A stretch of 64,000 nt of DNA from Lachnospiraceae bacterium MD335 (GCA_000403335.2 KE159631.1:87110-151109); one strand, 5' to 3'; numbered from the stretch's first letter, positions 1-10,295 are shown. Made by a program: numbers and translations. Notes: generated by a model from the sequence alone, not told the origin.

Positions 1-63
1 CCTTACTATAGAGTGGCAGACTTATGCTCGCTTACGGCGCTTGTTGCAATCGCGGCAATTTGG

Positions 64-145
64 TTTTTTATGCACAACCCCATGCAGGGGAAGCATGCCG
101 TTAAGGCGGCGCATGGGGCGCGCGGCGAGTAGTGGAGAACTCGAT
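64..145 (+). repeat. Dispersed structured repeat, copy A
   Basis: One of four copies in the window (others at 35821-35931, 44046-44131 and 63236-63363). It begins with a T-run and ATGCACAACCCCATGCA, contains the hairpin GCCGttaagGCGGC closed by an outer CCCCATGC/GCATGGGG stem, and continues with CGCGCGGCGAGTAGTGG, which can form a second hairpin (CGAGT/ACTCG). It contains no reading frame. It occupies the space where a T-box leader would be expected before ileS. Function unknown. Confidence 0.75.
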
Positions 146-221
146 TGTAATAGAAAGCAAACAGGTAAAATAAAGAATAAATAGTATTGCGAATGAAAGA
201 GAAAGGTGGAGACAAAGAACA

Positions 222-3200
222 ATGTATCAAAAGGTTTCAACAAACATGAATTTTGTAGACCGTGAAAAAGAGGTCGAGAAGTTTTGGAAGGACAATGATA
301 TTTTCAGAAAGAGCATGGAAAGCCGTAAGCAGGGCGAAACATATACATTTTATGACGGACCGCCGACGGCAAACGGAAAGCCGCATATCGGGCATGTGCT
401 GACGCGCGTCATTAAGGATATGATACCGCGCTACCGCACCATGAAAGGCTACATGGTGCCGCGAAAGGCAGGATGGGACACGCATGGACTTCCGGTAGAG
501 CTTGAGGTGGAGAAGCTGCTTGGCTTAAACGGCAAGGAGCAGATTGAAGAGTATGGTATGGAGCCTTTCATTAAAAAATGTAAGGAATCCGTATGGAAAT
601 ACAAGGGCATGTGGGAGGATTTTTCCGGAACGGTCGGTTTTTGGGCGGACATGGATGACCCGTATGTGACGTATCATGATGATTTTATCGAGTCAGAGTG
701 GTGGGCATTAAAAGAGATTTGGAATAAAAAGCTCTTATACAAGGGCTTTAAGATTGTGCCGTACTGTCCGCGCTGTGGGACGCCGCTTTCTTCGCAGGAG
801 GTTGCGCAGGGATATAAAACCGTCAAGGAACGCTCAGCGGTTGTGCGTTTTAAGGTAATCGGAGAGGACGCATATTTCCTTGCGTGGACAACCACGCCGT
901 GGACGCTGCCTTCCAATGTTGCGCTTTGTGTCAACCCGGATGAAACTTATTGCAGGGTAAAGGCGGCAGACGGCTATACGTATTATATGGCGGAGGCGCT
1001 TTTGGACAAGGTGCTTGGTAAGCTTGCCGAGAATGAGGGTGACAAGGCGTATGAGGTTTTGGAAACGTACAAGGGTACAGATTTAGAGCGGAAAGAATAT
1101 GTACCGTTATTTGATTTTGCGGCAGGCATTATTGAGAAACAGCATAAAAAGGCACATTATATCACATGTGACAATTATGTTACCATGACAGACGGTACGG
1201 GCATCGTTCATATTGCGCCTGCGTTTGGTGAGGACGACGCAAATGTCGGCAGAAAATATGACCTGCCGTTTGTACAGCTTGTAAACGGCAAGGGCGAGAT
1301 GACGGAGGAAACGTTGTATGCGGGTGTGTTTGTCAAGAAGGCGGATCCGATGATTTTGAAGGATTTGGAGAGCAAGGGACTGCTGTTTGACGCGCCGAAG
1401 TTTGAGCATGATTATCCGCACTGCTGGCGCTGCGATACGCCGCTGATTTACTATGCGCGCGAGTCGTGGTTTATTAAGATGACGGCTGTGAAGGATGATT
1501 TGGTGAGAAATAACAATACGGTCAACTGGATTCCGGAATCCATCGGAAAGGGTCGTTTCGGCGACTGGCTCGAAAATATTCAGGACTGGGGTATTTCGAG
1601 AAACCGATACTGGGGAACGCCGCTCAATGTGTGGGAGTGCGAGTGCGGTCATCAGGAATGTATCGGCAGCAGGCAGGAGCTTGCGGACAGGAGCGGTAAT
1701 CCTGATGCGGCGAAGGTAGAGCTGCACAGACCGTATATTGATGAAATGACATTCAAATGTCCCGATTGCGGAAAAGAGATGCACAGGGTTCCGGAGGTTA
1801 TTGACTGCTGGTTTGATTCGGGTGCGATGCCGTTTGCGCAGCATCATTATCCGTTTGAAAATAAAGAATTATTCGAACAGCAGTTTCCGGCACAGTTTAT
1901 TTCAGAGGCGGTTGACCAGACGCGCGGCTGGTTCTATTCACTGATGGCGGAGTCAACGCTTTTGTTCAACAAGTCGCCGTATGAGAATGTTATCGTGCTT
2001 GGTCATGTGCAGGACGAGAACGGGCAGAAGATGAGCAAGTCGAAGGGCAACGCGGTTGACCCGTTTGAGGCGCTTGAGACATACGGTGCGGACGCGATTC
2101 GCTGGTATTTCTATATTAATTCGGCTCCGTGGCTGCCAAACCGTTTCCACGGTAAGGCGGTTCAGGAGGGACAGCGTAAATTTATGGGTACGCTTTGGAA
2201 TACCTATGCGTTCTTTGTGCTTTATGCAAACATTGACCAGTTTGACGCGACGAAATACACAAACTATACGTCGTATAGTTCGGAATATGAGAAACTTCCG
2301 GTTATGGACAAGTGGCTTTTGTCAAAGCTCAATACGGTAGTCGGCGAGGTTGACAGTAACCTTGAAAATTATCGGATTCCTGAGGCAGCGAGGGCATTGC
2401 AGGAGTTTGTCGACGAGATGAGCAACTGGTATGTAAGACGCAGCCGCGAGCGCTTTTGGGCAAAGGGTATGGAGCAGGATAAGATTAATGCATATATGAC
2501 GCTTTATACTGCGCTTGTGACGATTTCGAAGGCGGCAGCGCCGATGATACCGTTTATGACGGAGGATATTTACAGAAATCTTGTGTGCAGCATTGATTCG
2601 TCTGCACCGGAAAGCGTGCATTTGTGTGACTTCCCGACAGTTGACGATAAATTGATTGACAAGCAGCTTGAGGCGGATATGGAAGCGCTGTTAAAGACGG
2701 TTGTTATGGGACGTGCGTGCAGAAATACGGCAAACATCAAGAACAGACAGCCAATCAGCACGATGTTTATTAAGGCGCCGTTTACGCTTGGCGCGTTTTA
2801 TCAGGAGATTATCGAGGACGAGCTGAATGTCAAGAAGGTTGTGTTTACGGATGATGTGCGGGAGTTTACGACGTATACGTTTAAGCCGCAGCTTAAGACG
2901 GTCGGTCCGAAATACGGCAAACAGCTTGGCGGCATTAAGGAGAAGCTTTCTGCGATTGACGGAAACGCGGCGATGGACGAGCTGAAGACAAACGGTGTTA
3001 TCACGTTTGACGTGAACGGCACAGAGGTGAAGCTTGCGGAGGAGGATTTGCTGATTGACATTTCGCAGAAGGAAGGTTATGTCACGGAGGCGGACAACAC
3101 GGTGACGGTTGTGCTTGACACCAATCTGACGGACGAGCTGATTGAGGAAGGCTTTGTTTACGAGGTTATCAGCAAGATTCAGACGATGCGTAAGGATTCG

Positions 3201-3392
3201 GACTTTGAGGTTATGGATCATATCAATGTTTACATCAGTGGAAATGACAGGATTGCAGATGTGGTTAAGAAGAATGCGGATGCGATTGGCGAGAAGGTTC
3301 TCGCAAATGCAATTCGGTATGAGAACGGCGGAAACGCGAAGGAGTGGAACGTGAACGGCGAGAAGGTCATGATTGGCGTGGAGCGCGTTTAG
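222..3392 (+). CDS. ileS: Isoleucyl-tRNA synthetase
   Basis: Cytoplasmic class I aminoacyl-tRNA synthetase that charges tRNA-Ile with isoleucine and edits mischarged valine. The HIGH signature is PHIGH near residues 54-58 and KMSKS lies near residue 603; Cys pairs around residues 185 and 480 fit zinc sites. At 1056 residues, with an anticodon-binding C-terminal half rich in acidic residues, it looks like the longer eukaryote-like IleRS type often found in Clostridia rather than the roughly 930-residue type; that subtype is an inference. An AGGTGGAG ribosome site precedes the ATG at 222; an alternative ATG eight codons later also has a purine-rich site. No T-box motif (TGGNACCGCG) is visible in the 221 bases upstream. 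A strong terminator follows at 3419. Confidence 0.97.
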   Translation: MYQKVSTNMNFVDREKEVEKFWKDNDIFRKSMESRKQGETYTFYDGPPTANGKPHIGHVLTRVIKDMIPRYRTMKGYMVPRKAGWDTHGLPVELEVEKLLGLNGKEQIEEYGMEPFIKKCKESVWKYKGMWEDFSGTVGFWADMDDPYVTYHDDFIESEWWALKEIWNKKLLYKGFKIVPYCPRCGTPLSSQEVAQGYKTVKERSAVVRFKVIGEDAYFLAWTTTPWTLPSNVALCVNPDETYCRVKAADGYTYYMAEALLDKVLGKLAENEGDKAYEVLETYKGTDLERKEYVPLFDFAAGIIEKQHKKAHYITCDNYVTMTDGTGIVHIAPAFGEDDANVGRKYDLPFVQLVNGKGEMTEETLYAGVFVKKADPMILKDLESKGLLFDAPKFEHDYPHCWRCDTPLIYYARESWFIKMTAVKDDLVRNNNTVNWIPESIGKGRFGDWLENIQDWGISRNRYWGTPLNVWECECGHQECIGSRQELADRSGNPDAAKVELHRPYIDEMTFKCPDCGKEMHRVPEVIDCWFDSGAMPFAQHHYPFENKELFEQQFPAQFISEAVDQTRGWFYSLMAESTLLFNKSPYENVIVLGHVQDENGQKMSKSKGNAVDPFEALETYGADAIRWYFYINSAPWLPNRFHGKAVQEGQRKFMGTLWNTYAFFVLYANIDQFDATKYTNYTSYSSEYEKLPVMDKWLLSKLNTVVGEVDSNLENYRIPEAARALQEFVDEMSNWYVRRSRERFWAKGMEQDKINAYMTLYTALVTISKAAAPMIPFMTEDIYRNLVCSIDSSAPESVHLCDFPTVDDKLIDKQLEADMEALLKTVVMGRACRNTANIKNRQPISTMFIKAPFTLGAFYQEIIEDELNVKKVVFTDDVREFTTYTFKPQLKTVGPKYGKQLGGIKEKLSAIDGNAAMDELKTNGVITFDVNGTEVKLAEEDLLIDISQKEGYVTEADNTVTVVLDTNLTDELIEEGFVYEVISKIQTMRKDSDFEVMDHINVYISGNDRIADVVKKNADAIGEKVLANAIRYENGGNAKEWNVNGEKVMIGVERV

Positions 3393-3418
3393 GCGGATTA
3401 GAGAGGAACAATAAATAT

Positions 3419-3460
3419 AAAGAAATCCCACATATTTGGATGTATGTGGGATTTCCTTTA
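3419..3460 (+). terminator. Terminator after ileS, shared with convergent helD
   Basis: Inverted repeat AAATCCCACATA / TATGTGGGATTT with a short loop, followed by CCTTTATTTT. It lies between ileS and the convergent helD gene and can serve both strands. Confidence 0.85.
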
Positions 3461-3488
3461 TTTTGATAAGAAGAAATTCACAGCTTTC

Positions 3489-5561
3489 TTAATTCACAAC
3501 AAACAATTCATGCAGCGCTCTTGTTGCCGCCACATATAAAAGCTTTGCAGTCTTTGGATTATCGTGGAATCCAGCTAAATCCGGCTTCCACAGCAGCACA
3601 CAGTCAAATTCCAATCCTTTCGTTTCCGTAACATTCAGCACCAGTACTCCTTTACTGAATCCGCTTTTTGCGGCATCTGTCAGTGTTATTTGACGGCTCA
3701 GCCGTTTGGATACGGTTTTCTTGTCCTCATCAGTAAAACAAATTACTGCCATAGTTTCATATCCCTTAGTTCTCATGCGGTCAATAATTTCCGCGGACGT
3801 ACCAACAGCTTCCGCCACAGAAATACTGTCCATAAACTGCACTGGTTCCCCATGCCGGATAACCGGTTCTATCTGATACACGCCTCTTGAGGCGCTGCGC
3901 AGTATCTTTCCTGCAAAATTTGAAATTTCAATTGTGTTCCGATAACTCTTTGCCAAAATTTTAAAGGAATCCTTACCGCCGTGAAAAATCTTCTCCGTCA
4001 TGTCTTTCCAGTCATTCATGCCATATTCATAGTTTACATTCTGTGAAACATCCCCCATAATTGTGAAAAAACAGTCCGGCAATACGGTACGCAGTGCATA
4101 ATATACAGTTGGTCCAAAATCCTGCGCTTCGTCAATAAAAATTTGTCCAAACTCATCATCAGGTTTTTTCTGCAGTGCTCTGTAATAGATGATCAGCATT
4201 GCCGCTGCATCATAGACATCAAATATACCCTGCTGAATCGTTTTTAACAAATATGACATATCAATATAATATGTTTCTCCGTAAGCACGCAGAAAATCCA
4301 AATATAAATTCACCACGCTTCCCTGATAACAGTGTGAGCTGAAATGATTTTTATACTGTGACAGCTTCTTTTTACATATGTCAATCTCCTCACGTCCCGC
4401 ACACTGGAGCTTGATTCTATTGCGAAGCCTCTCATCTAACGTCAAAAGAAGTTTGTTGATGGAGTATGCGGGATTTCCTTTAATAAAATTATCATTGTTT
4501 TTTTGAGATAATAACATTCCGATGTCCTCATCATAAATAAAGCAGTTTCCGAGGATATAGTTGCGAAGCAGCTGCATGTATTCCTCAAGTTCCTCCATAA
4601 ACACCATTTTGCTTTTCCATGCCTGATCCACTGACGGTGCTGTTATTCTGTATTTCTTCTTCCATTCCCGGTGCAAAAGATAAGTCAGTATCTCGTCCAT
4701 GCGCATGTGCTTTACATTATAAACGTCCAATTCCGGCAGACCGCCCGTGATATAATCAATCAGGATATCGCTTCCGCCTACAATACAAAATTCATTAGAA
4801 GTAAAACGTTCCTTGTAATTGTACATAATATATGAAATGCGGTGCATGGCAACAGTTGTCTTGCCGCTTCCTGCCACACCCTGAACAATAATATTGTGAA
4901 ATGGGCTTTCACGGATAATTTCGTTCTGTTCCTTTTGAATGGTGGCAATAATATCTCCAAGAACCGCATCCCTGTTCTTACTGAGATATTTTACTAAAAG
5001 TTCATCATTTGCAGCTACATCACTGTCATAGAACCCTTTCAGGACGCCGTCTTCTATATCATAAGTACGTTTTAGGATAAGGTTTATGCGGTATTGCAGA
5101 CTCTTGTTCCTGTCCTTCGCATTACTGTCAGGAATTTCATAGCTCCCCTCTCCAAGTTCATTTTCATAGTAAACAGAGGCAATCGGCGCACGCCAATCTA
5201 CGACTTCCACATTAACTTTATCCTTTAAAACGCCGTGTTTGCCGATGTATATGGACTCAGACAGTTTGTTTTCCAGATTTTTATAATCAATCCTTCCGAA
5301 GAAGGGCCTGTCATAAGCAGCATTGTTTTTATTCAGCTGATTATAGCTGTGTTCCTCAAGGTTCCTTGACGTTATCATTTGGTCATACAGTTCCACATTG
5401 CCGCTTTGTACTTCATCAAATAATGCTTTTGTTTCTTTATGACGCTTATTGAACTGATGTTCATATTCCTTGATGTTTGCGGCAATCAATGCCCTGCACT
5501 CGCGCAAATGCTGCTCCTCACGCTGCCATTCTGTTGTTTTTTTCTGATTTTGTTCTGTCAT
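3489..5561 (-). CDS. helD: HelD-like superfamily 1 helicase / RNA polymerase recycling ATPase
   Basis: A 690-residue UvrD/HelD-type ATPase. A coiled-coil N-terminal region (about residues 1-75) precedes a split helicase core with Walker A GVAGSGKTT near residue 228, Walker B FIDEAQDFG near residue 475 and the C-terminal VAATRA motif near residue 680. In Bacillus, HelD binds RNA polymerase, prises off stalled complexes and recycles the enzyme; the same role is inferred here. An in-frame ATG 21 codons upstream exists, but the ATG at 5561 follows an AAAGGCAGGG site and begins MTEQNQKK, a more typical start. The gene is monocistronic and converges on ileS. Confidence 0.88.
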   Translation of the reverse strand: MTEQNQKKTTEWQREEQHLRECRALIAANIKEYEHQFNKRHKETKALFDEVQSGNVELYDQMITSRNLEEHSYNQLNKNNAAYDRPFFGRIDYKNLENKLSESIYIGKHGVLKDKVNVEVVDWRAPIASVYYENELGEGSYEIPDSNAKDRNKSLQYRINLILKRTYDIEDGVLKGFYDSDVAANDELLVKYLSKNRDAVLGDIIATIQKEQNEIIRESPFHNIIVQGVAGSGKTTVAMHRISYIMYNYKERFTSNEFCIVGGSDILIDYITGGLPELDVYNVKHMRMDEILTYLLHREWKKKYRITAPSVDQAWKSKMVFMEELEEYMQLLRNYILGNCFIYDEDIGMLLSQKNNDNFIKGNPAYSINKLLLTLDERLRNRIKLQCAGREEIDICKKKLSQYKNHFSSHCYQGSVVNLYLDFLRAYGETYYIDMSYLLKTIQQGIFDVYDAAAMLIIYYRALQKKPDDEFGQIFIDEAQDFGPTVYYALRTVLPDCFFTIMGDVSQNVNYEYGMNDWKDMTEKIFHGGKDSFKILAKSYRNTIEISNFAGKILRSASRGVYQIEPVIRHGEPVQFMDSISVAEAVGTSAEIIDRMRTKGYETMAVICFTDEDKKTVSKRLSRQITLTDAAKSGFSKGVLVLNVTETKGLEFDCVLLWKPDLAGFHDNPKTAKLLYVAATRALHELFVVN

Positions 5562-5831
5562 AATTACCCTGCCTTTCTTTACCCGCTGTATGCGGATTTG
5601 TATACGTACTTCTCCCGTCTGCATGGGAGGTTGCGTATTATGAACGGTGTTACATAAACAGTATAATTGTTACAGAAAAAATTACTAGACTTATATTTTA
5701 AATTATGATATAGTGGTTAATGTAAGTGTGCAAAAAAATATGAGCAACAGCTTCCTTATATATGAAGTTAAAGTTAACACAGTTCTTAATACATTTCAGA
5801 AGATGGTCTTGTACAAGTGCAATCGTGCTGT

Positions 5832-7757
5832 TTACTGTTTTGCCCGCGCAGACAGCAGCGTTCTTTGATATACCACAATGGAAAGTGCGCAAAATAATAC
5901 AAATACAATTAACACCACAACCGTACTGACAACATAAATCACAAACAAGTCGGCACGCATCATTTTCCCAAGTGCAAGGACAGAAAAATACGCGGATACT
6001 GTCATCACGACAAAGGGCAGCAGATACGCCGTCACCAGCTCATGCGCAATGGATGCCGAGAGCGTCCTTGTCGAAAATCCAAGCTTTTTTAAAACTGTAT
6101 ACCGCTCCGTTTCCTCAAACGAATCGTTGTACAGTTTCATAAACATAATGCAGCCGCTTGCCACGATAAACACCAAAAACATAAAGATACAAAGTGAATA
6201 AACCGCCTTAATCCATTCCTCCTCATTACTGAAAGGATCAATCGAAACACGCGCGGTATAGTTTTCGTCCGTATTGCTGACAATCGCGTCAAAGGCTGCG
6301 CGCGCCTCCCCAAAAACGCTGTCGTCCGCAAGCTTGTAATTACAGATATAATACAATCCGCTTTGCGCCTTTAACCGCTCATATTCCCTGTCGGAAACGA
6401 TGTAGAAACACGCCAGTTCCTTCTGCATATATCCCAAATAAGGCGTCATAATTCGCTGCGTCTGCCGATACGTTTTTCCCGCGATTGTGACAGGCTCCGC
6501 CTCCCCGTTTGTGATAAAGGACAGCAGAACCAAATGGGAAAGGTAGTAAACTTCGTCGTCCGCAGGTTCTGCAAACGCAAATGTCACGCCTGCCTCCTGT
6601 GCAATCCGCTGTATGTCGGAGTAGGAGAGCAGAAGGTGCATTTGCCGCACGTCAGAATAGGTGGACAAGAGCTGTTCGCTGTCAGGTGAAAGTGCGCAGA
6701 GCGCGCTTTGATAGGTAATCGGGCTTTTTCCGTCGAGCAGCGTTTGGGTGGTTTTTTCGATATTGCTTTGGTTGCTGATAAACTGAAAGGTATACTGATG
6801 ATTGAATGCAACCATGTTGTCGTAGCGGTCTCGCATCGCAAAGCCTGTTGCCAGTGCAGTGACGGAGCAAATACCCATAATGCACACCATTGCATATGTG
6901 CGGTAATTTTTGCGCATGCGGAAAATGGTCTGATTCACCCACAGACACCGCTGTCCGCGATATAAAAAGCCCTTGCATGCGGCAAGCATTTGAAAGACAA
7001 GCGGTATCAGACCGCCAAACAGCAGATATACGCCGATAATTACAAGCACGACTGCCAGCAGGGCATTTGTCAGTATGTCATTCCTGCCGCCCTTGTTCGC
7101 ATAATAATATCCCGACGCGAGTACGATTGCGCCCAAAGCGGCTTTCAGCAGCAAAACAACCGGTTTGACGTGCAGATATTCGTTTTGCTTTGCAGCCGAA
7201 ATCATATTCAGCACGCTGCTGTGGGTGATATTCCAAAAGCCCTTGAGGGCAAAAAACAGATACATGGACAAAAATGACACAGATGTCATTTTTATAGCTT
7301 TTATGGAAATTCCGAACCTGACATCGACTGTGATGTCGGAAACGGCGCCCATAATCATTTGAAACAGTCCTGCAAAGAGCGCGCCGAATACGATACCCAT
7401 TATAAGCGCGGTGGCACCCACAAAGCTGATTTCCACCAGATAAAGACTGCCGATTTTGCGGTTTGACATGCCCATAAAGATATAAATGCCGATTTCCCGT
7501 TTGCGCCTTGTCAGAAAGACGTTGGTCGCATACCAAAGGAAAAAGAAGAGAAAGCACAGGAGCACAGTCAGGCAGATTTGAATCAGCATGTCGATGTAGT
7601 CCTTGTTGCGCTGTCCCAATATTGCGAACGCGTCGGAATGAATGATATTTTGGAAGTTGAAAAATACCAGTATTGTAAACGCAAGGGACAGGACTAAGGA
7701 CAAGTAGCTTTTGAAGCTGTTTTTAAAATTCAAAAAGGCAAGCCGGACGATTTTCAT
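5832..7757 (-). CDS. bceB: BceB-type ABC transporter permease (FtsX family)
   Basis: A 641-residue membrane protein with about ten hydrophobic segments in the BceB arrangement: four N-terminal segments with an FtsX domain, a large extracytoplasmic domain (about residues 310-500) and a C-terminal FtsX domain. With its ATPase it forms an unusual ABC unit that senses lipid-II-binding peptides such as bacitracin and frees the cell-wall target, and it signals to the adjacent BceS-type kinase. Its start overlaps the end of the ATPase gene by four bases (ATGA), indicating translational coupling. The coding sequence contains one copy of the window's TGACACANNTGTCA palindrome at 7275. The actual peptide substrate cannot be told from sequence. 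Confidence 0.9.
   Translation of the reverse strand: MKIVRLAFLNFKNSFKSYLSLVLSLAFTILVFFNFQNIIHSDAFAILGQRNKDYIDMLIQICLTVLLCFLFFFLWYATNVFLTRRKREIGIYIFMGMSNRKIGSLYLVEISFVGATALIMGIVFGALFAGLFQMIMGAVSDITVDVRFGISIKAIKMTSVSFLSMYLFFALKGFWNITHSSVLNMISAAKQNEYLHVKPVVLLLKAALGAIVLASGYYYANKGGRNDILTNALLAVVLVIIGVYLLFGGLIPLVFQMLAACKGFLYRGQRCLWVNQTIFRMRKNYRTYAMVCIMGICSVTALATGFAMRDRYDNMVAFNHQYTFQFISNQSNIEKTTQTLLDGKSPITYQSALCALSPDSEQLLSTYSDVRQMHLLLSYSDIQRIAQEAGVTFAFAEPADDEVYYLSHLVLLSFITNGEAEPVTIAGKTYRQTQRIMTPYLGYMQKELACFYIVSDREYERLKAQSGLYYICNYKLADDSVFGEARAAFDAIVSNTDENYTARVSIDPFSNEEEWIKAVYSLCIFMFLVFIVASGCIMFMKLYNDSFEETERYTVLKKLGFSTRTLSASIAHELVTAYLLPFVVMTVSAYFSVLALGKMMRADLFVIYVVSTVVVLIVFVLFCALSIVVYQRTLLSARAKQ
7275..7288 (+). 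repeat. Palindrome TGACACANNTGTCA, copy 1
   Basis: TGACACAGATGTCA inside the permease gene, flanked by A-runs and T-runs so that the arms extend to 10 bp each. Encoded on the strand opposite to the gene. Confidence 0.8.
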
Positions 7758-8515
7758 GCGAAGTCACCTCCGATAGAAGTTTGTAAATCAATAATTCTGT
7801 TGTAAAATTCCTTGCGGTCATTTCCCCTGTTGATGCGGCATTTTATGGTGCCGTCGCTCAAGAGATACACGTCTTTTGCGTATGAGGCGCAGTATGGATC
7901 GTGCGTCACCATCAAAATCGTTGCCTGTCCGCTTTCGTTGACCTTGCGCAGACACTGCAGCAGGTCTTTGCCTGACTTGGAATCGAGCGCACCGGTCGGC
8001 TCGTCGGCAAAGATAATTTCAGGTTTTGTTATCAGCGCCCGACACACCGCGCCGCGCTGTTTCTGACCGCCTGAGAGCTGATAGGGATACTGGCGTAGCT
8101 GCTCCTCTAGTCCGAAGGTGGCGGCAAGCGTCTTTGTCCGCGCAAGAACATCCTTCGGCGCGGCGCCGTCAAGCGCGAGCGGGAGAGCGATGTTGTCCTG
8201 CAGCGTCATTGTGTCCAATAGGTTGTAGTCCTGAAAGATGAAGCCGATTTTGTCCTTTCGAAGATTTGCGAGCGCTTTATTGGAAATGCGCGTCACATCC
8301 TGCCCGTCGAGCATCACCATGCCCTGTGTCGGCTTGTCAATGGTTGAGAGAATATTTAAGAGTGTCGTCTTGCCGGAGCCTGAGGGCCCCATAATTGCAA
8401 TAAAATCCCCTTTGTAAATCGTCAGGTCAATCCCCTTTAGCACCGTCGTCTGAAAATCCCGCGCGCCGTAGCGTTTTATCAGATTTTTAATTTCCACTAC
8501 TTTTTTGTCGTTCAT
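7754..8515 (-). CDS. bceA: BceA-type ABC transporter ATP-binding protein
   Basis: A 253-residue ATPase of the MacB/LolD-like family that energises the BceB permease. Walker A is GPSGSGKTT (43-51), the Q-loop lies near residue 94, the signature LSGGQ at 147-151, Walker B IIFADE near 167-172 and the switch His in VTHD near residue 205. The ATG follows GGAGGTTTTCT. It is separated from the upstream kinase gene by 83 bases. That gap is AT-rich and may carry a promoter responding to the BceR-type regulator, but no operator can be named with confidence. Confidence 0.93.
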   Translation of the reverse strand: MNDKKVVEIKNLIKRYGARDFQTTVLKGIDLTIYKGDFIAIMGPSGSGKTTLLNILSTIDKPTQGMVMLDGQDVTRISNKALANLRKDKIGFIFQDYNLLDTMTLQDNIALPLALDGAAPKDVLARTKTLAATFGLEEQLRQYPYQLSGGQKQRGAVCRALITKPEIIFADEPTGALDSKSGKDLLQCLRKVNESGQATILMVTHDPYCASYAKDVYLLSDGTIKCRINRGNDRKEFYNRIIDLQTSIGGDFA

Positions 8516-8598
8516 AGAAAACCTCCGTTTGTGTTTTTGTATTTTAATATGATGTATGTATTGTAGTGTATTTTTTTGTAAAAATCCTTACAGCAGTC

Positions 8599-9618
8599 TT
8601 ACAGTTTTATGGAGTCCGCATTTTCGTTTTTACAGCCGCGCAGTGCAATCCGAAACCGCGTATACGCTCCGCAGACACTCTCAACAGACAATTCATGCTC
8701 CAGCTTTTTTGCAATCTGCATTGCCAAATACAGCCCCATTCCCGTGGACTTATACTTCCCGTTATGATAATTGCTCCCCGTATACCCTTTTTCAAAAATA
8801 CGCCGTATATCGCATTCTGCAATCCCTTCTCCGTTATCCTCAATCAAAAGTGCAATCGTGTCAGGAAACCGTTCACACCAAATCCGGATGCAGCGTTCCT
8901 CCTGCGCTTCCTCCGCCGCCTTCGCGTACTTCACCGCGTTGCTCAAAATCTGGTCCAAAATATATGTAAGCCACGTCTCATCGGTATAGACCGTCACTTC
9001 ATCACCGACCGTCATGTTCATCTGAAATTTATTCCGAATCAAAAAGAACTGATTGTTCCGAATGGACGCCCGCACACACTCTTTTAACGGCACCTGCCTG
9101 ATCTGCAAATCAAACAGCGGACTTTGCAGCCGGCAGCCCTGCAGCATATGATTGACCTGTAAATTCATGCGTTCAAGCTGTTCCTGCATTGAAATTCTGA
9201 CACTTGTGTCAGTTATTTTTTTCGACACCAAAAGCGCCGCCGTAAGCGGTATTTTATATTCATGACACCATTTTGCCACATAGTCCTGCAAATCGCAGTT
9301 CGCGTTAAAGCCATTTTGAATATGACGTTCCAAAATTGCAAAATCGTGTGCAAAAACCTCCCGGTCATCAGGCATGGAAAGTACATCGTATATCAATTCG
9401 TCTTCACTTAAAAAATTTGCTTTCCTGCGCTCTTTTTTCCAAAAAACAAAAAAAGCCGTACCTTCCGCAATCGCCCAAAAGACAAATAAAAGCAAATCAA
9501 GATACAACAGATATGTTACCTGCGATGTGCGCATTAATAACAGAAAATACAGATTAAAACTCAATGCAAAAAACAGCAGGACGGCATAATCGCGCCATTT
9601 TTTCTTTATCCATTTCAT
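8599..9618 (-). CDS. bceS: BceS-type intramembrane-sensing histidine kinase
   Basis: A 339-residue kinase with two close N-terminal membrane helices (about 12-28 and 35-59) and almost no external loop, the layout of kinases that sense through their partner BceAB transporter. The phospho-accepting His is H119 in WCHEYKIPL; the N box (NAVKYA) and G boxes (EDNGEGI, GMGLYLA) of the ATPase domain follow. It overlaps the response-regulator gene by four bases. The TGACACANNTGTCA palindrome is present in its coding sequence at 9198. Regulation of the downstream bceAB genes is inferred from the conserved arrangement. Confidence 0.9.
   Translation of the reverse strand: MKWIKKKWRDYAVLLFFALSFNLYFLLLMRTSQVTYLLYLDLLLFVFWAIAEGTAFFVFWKKERRKANFLSEDELIYDVLSMPDDREVFAHDFAILERHIQNGFNANCDLQDYVAKWCHEYKIPLTAALLVSKKITDTSVRISMQEQLERMNLQVNHMLQGCRLQSPLFDLQIRQVPLKECVRASIRNNQFFLIRNKFQMNMTVGDEVTVYTDETWLTYILDQILSNAVKYAKAAEEAQEERCIRIWCERFPDTIALLIEDNGEGIAECDIRRIFEKGYTGSNYHNGKYKSTGMGLYLAMQIAKKLEHELSVESVCGAYTRFRIALRGCKNENADSIKL
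9198..9211 (-). repeat. Palindrome TGACACANNTGTCA, copy 2
   Basis: On the minus strand it reads TGACACAAGTGTCA, inside the histidine kinase gene in frame as T-D-T-S-V. Confidence 0.75.
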
Positions 9619-10295
9619 TTTACAAAATACCCCAGCCCTTTCTTTGTAAAGATTACATCCTCGCCGCAGACTGTACTCAGCTTGCTGCGCAGCCTGCTGA
9701 TAATGGTTGTGAGTGCCGCGTCCGTCACATATTCATCCGTGTTCCATAGCTCCATCATCAATTCATCGCGCGTCACGACGTCCGGCTTGTTCTGCGCAAG
9801 ACGCGCAAAAAGCCGCCGCTCTGATTTTGTCAAATCAATCTCGTTCCCCGCAAAGTAAAGACTTTGCAGTGCACTGTCAAACGAAAGTCCCGCGCTTAGA
9901 AAAAGACGCTCCGTTACCTTATATTCGTAAGTCCTGCGCAGCAATGCCTCAATCTTTGCCTTTAACAGCTCCATATGAAAGGGCTTTTCCACATAATCGT
10001 CGCCGCCTTGTGCGACTGCCGTGATTTTATCCCGGTCGCCGCCGCGGCTGCTGATATAAATAATCGGCACTTTAGAAATCTGACGGATTTTGCCGCACCA
10101 GTAAAACCCGTCGTGATAAGGCAGATTAATGTCCATCAGTACGAGCTGCGGTTTTTCGTCCATAAATTCCTGAAGAAGATTTTCAAAATTTTGTGCCGTG
10201 ACTGCTTCATACTGCCATTTTGCAAGGCAGGCGCAAAGTTCCCGTGCGAGCGCCGCATCGTCTTCAATGATCATTAGTTTTAATTTGGTATCCAC
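9615..10295 (-). CDS. bceR: BceR-type OmpR-family response regulator
   Basis: A 226-residue two-domain regulator. The receiver domain has acidic D12/D13, phospho-acceptor D55 (LVLMDINLP) and conserved K104; the C-terminal winged-helix domain ends near residue 226. It is expected to be phosphorylated by the neighbouring kinase and to activate the transporter genes. The reading frame opens with a GTG at 10295, with GGAGG about twelve bases upstream, a rather long spacing; the next internal start would be the ATG of MIIEDD, which would cut into the first beta strand, so the GTG is preferred. Confidence 0.92.
   Translation of the reverse strand: MDTKLKLMIIEDDAALARELCACLAKWQYEAVTAQNFENLLQEFMDEKPQLVLMDINLPYHDGFYWCGKIRQISKVPIIYISSRGGDRDKITAVAQGGDDYVEKPFHMELLKAKIEALLRRTYEYKVTERLFLSAGLSFDSALQSLYFAGNEIDLTKSERRLFARLAQNKPDVVTRDELMMELWNTDEYVTDAALTTIISRLRSKLSTVCGEDVIFTKKGLGYFVK

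Noticed and set aside
1-221. T-box riboswitch expected before ileS
   Set aside because: No TGGNACCGCG motif, specifier loop or terminator; the space is occupied by repeat copy A.
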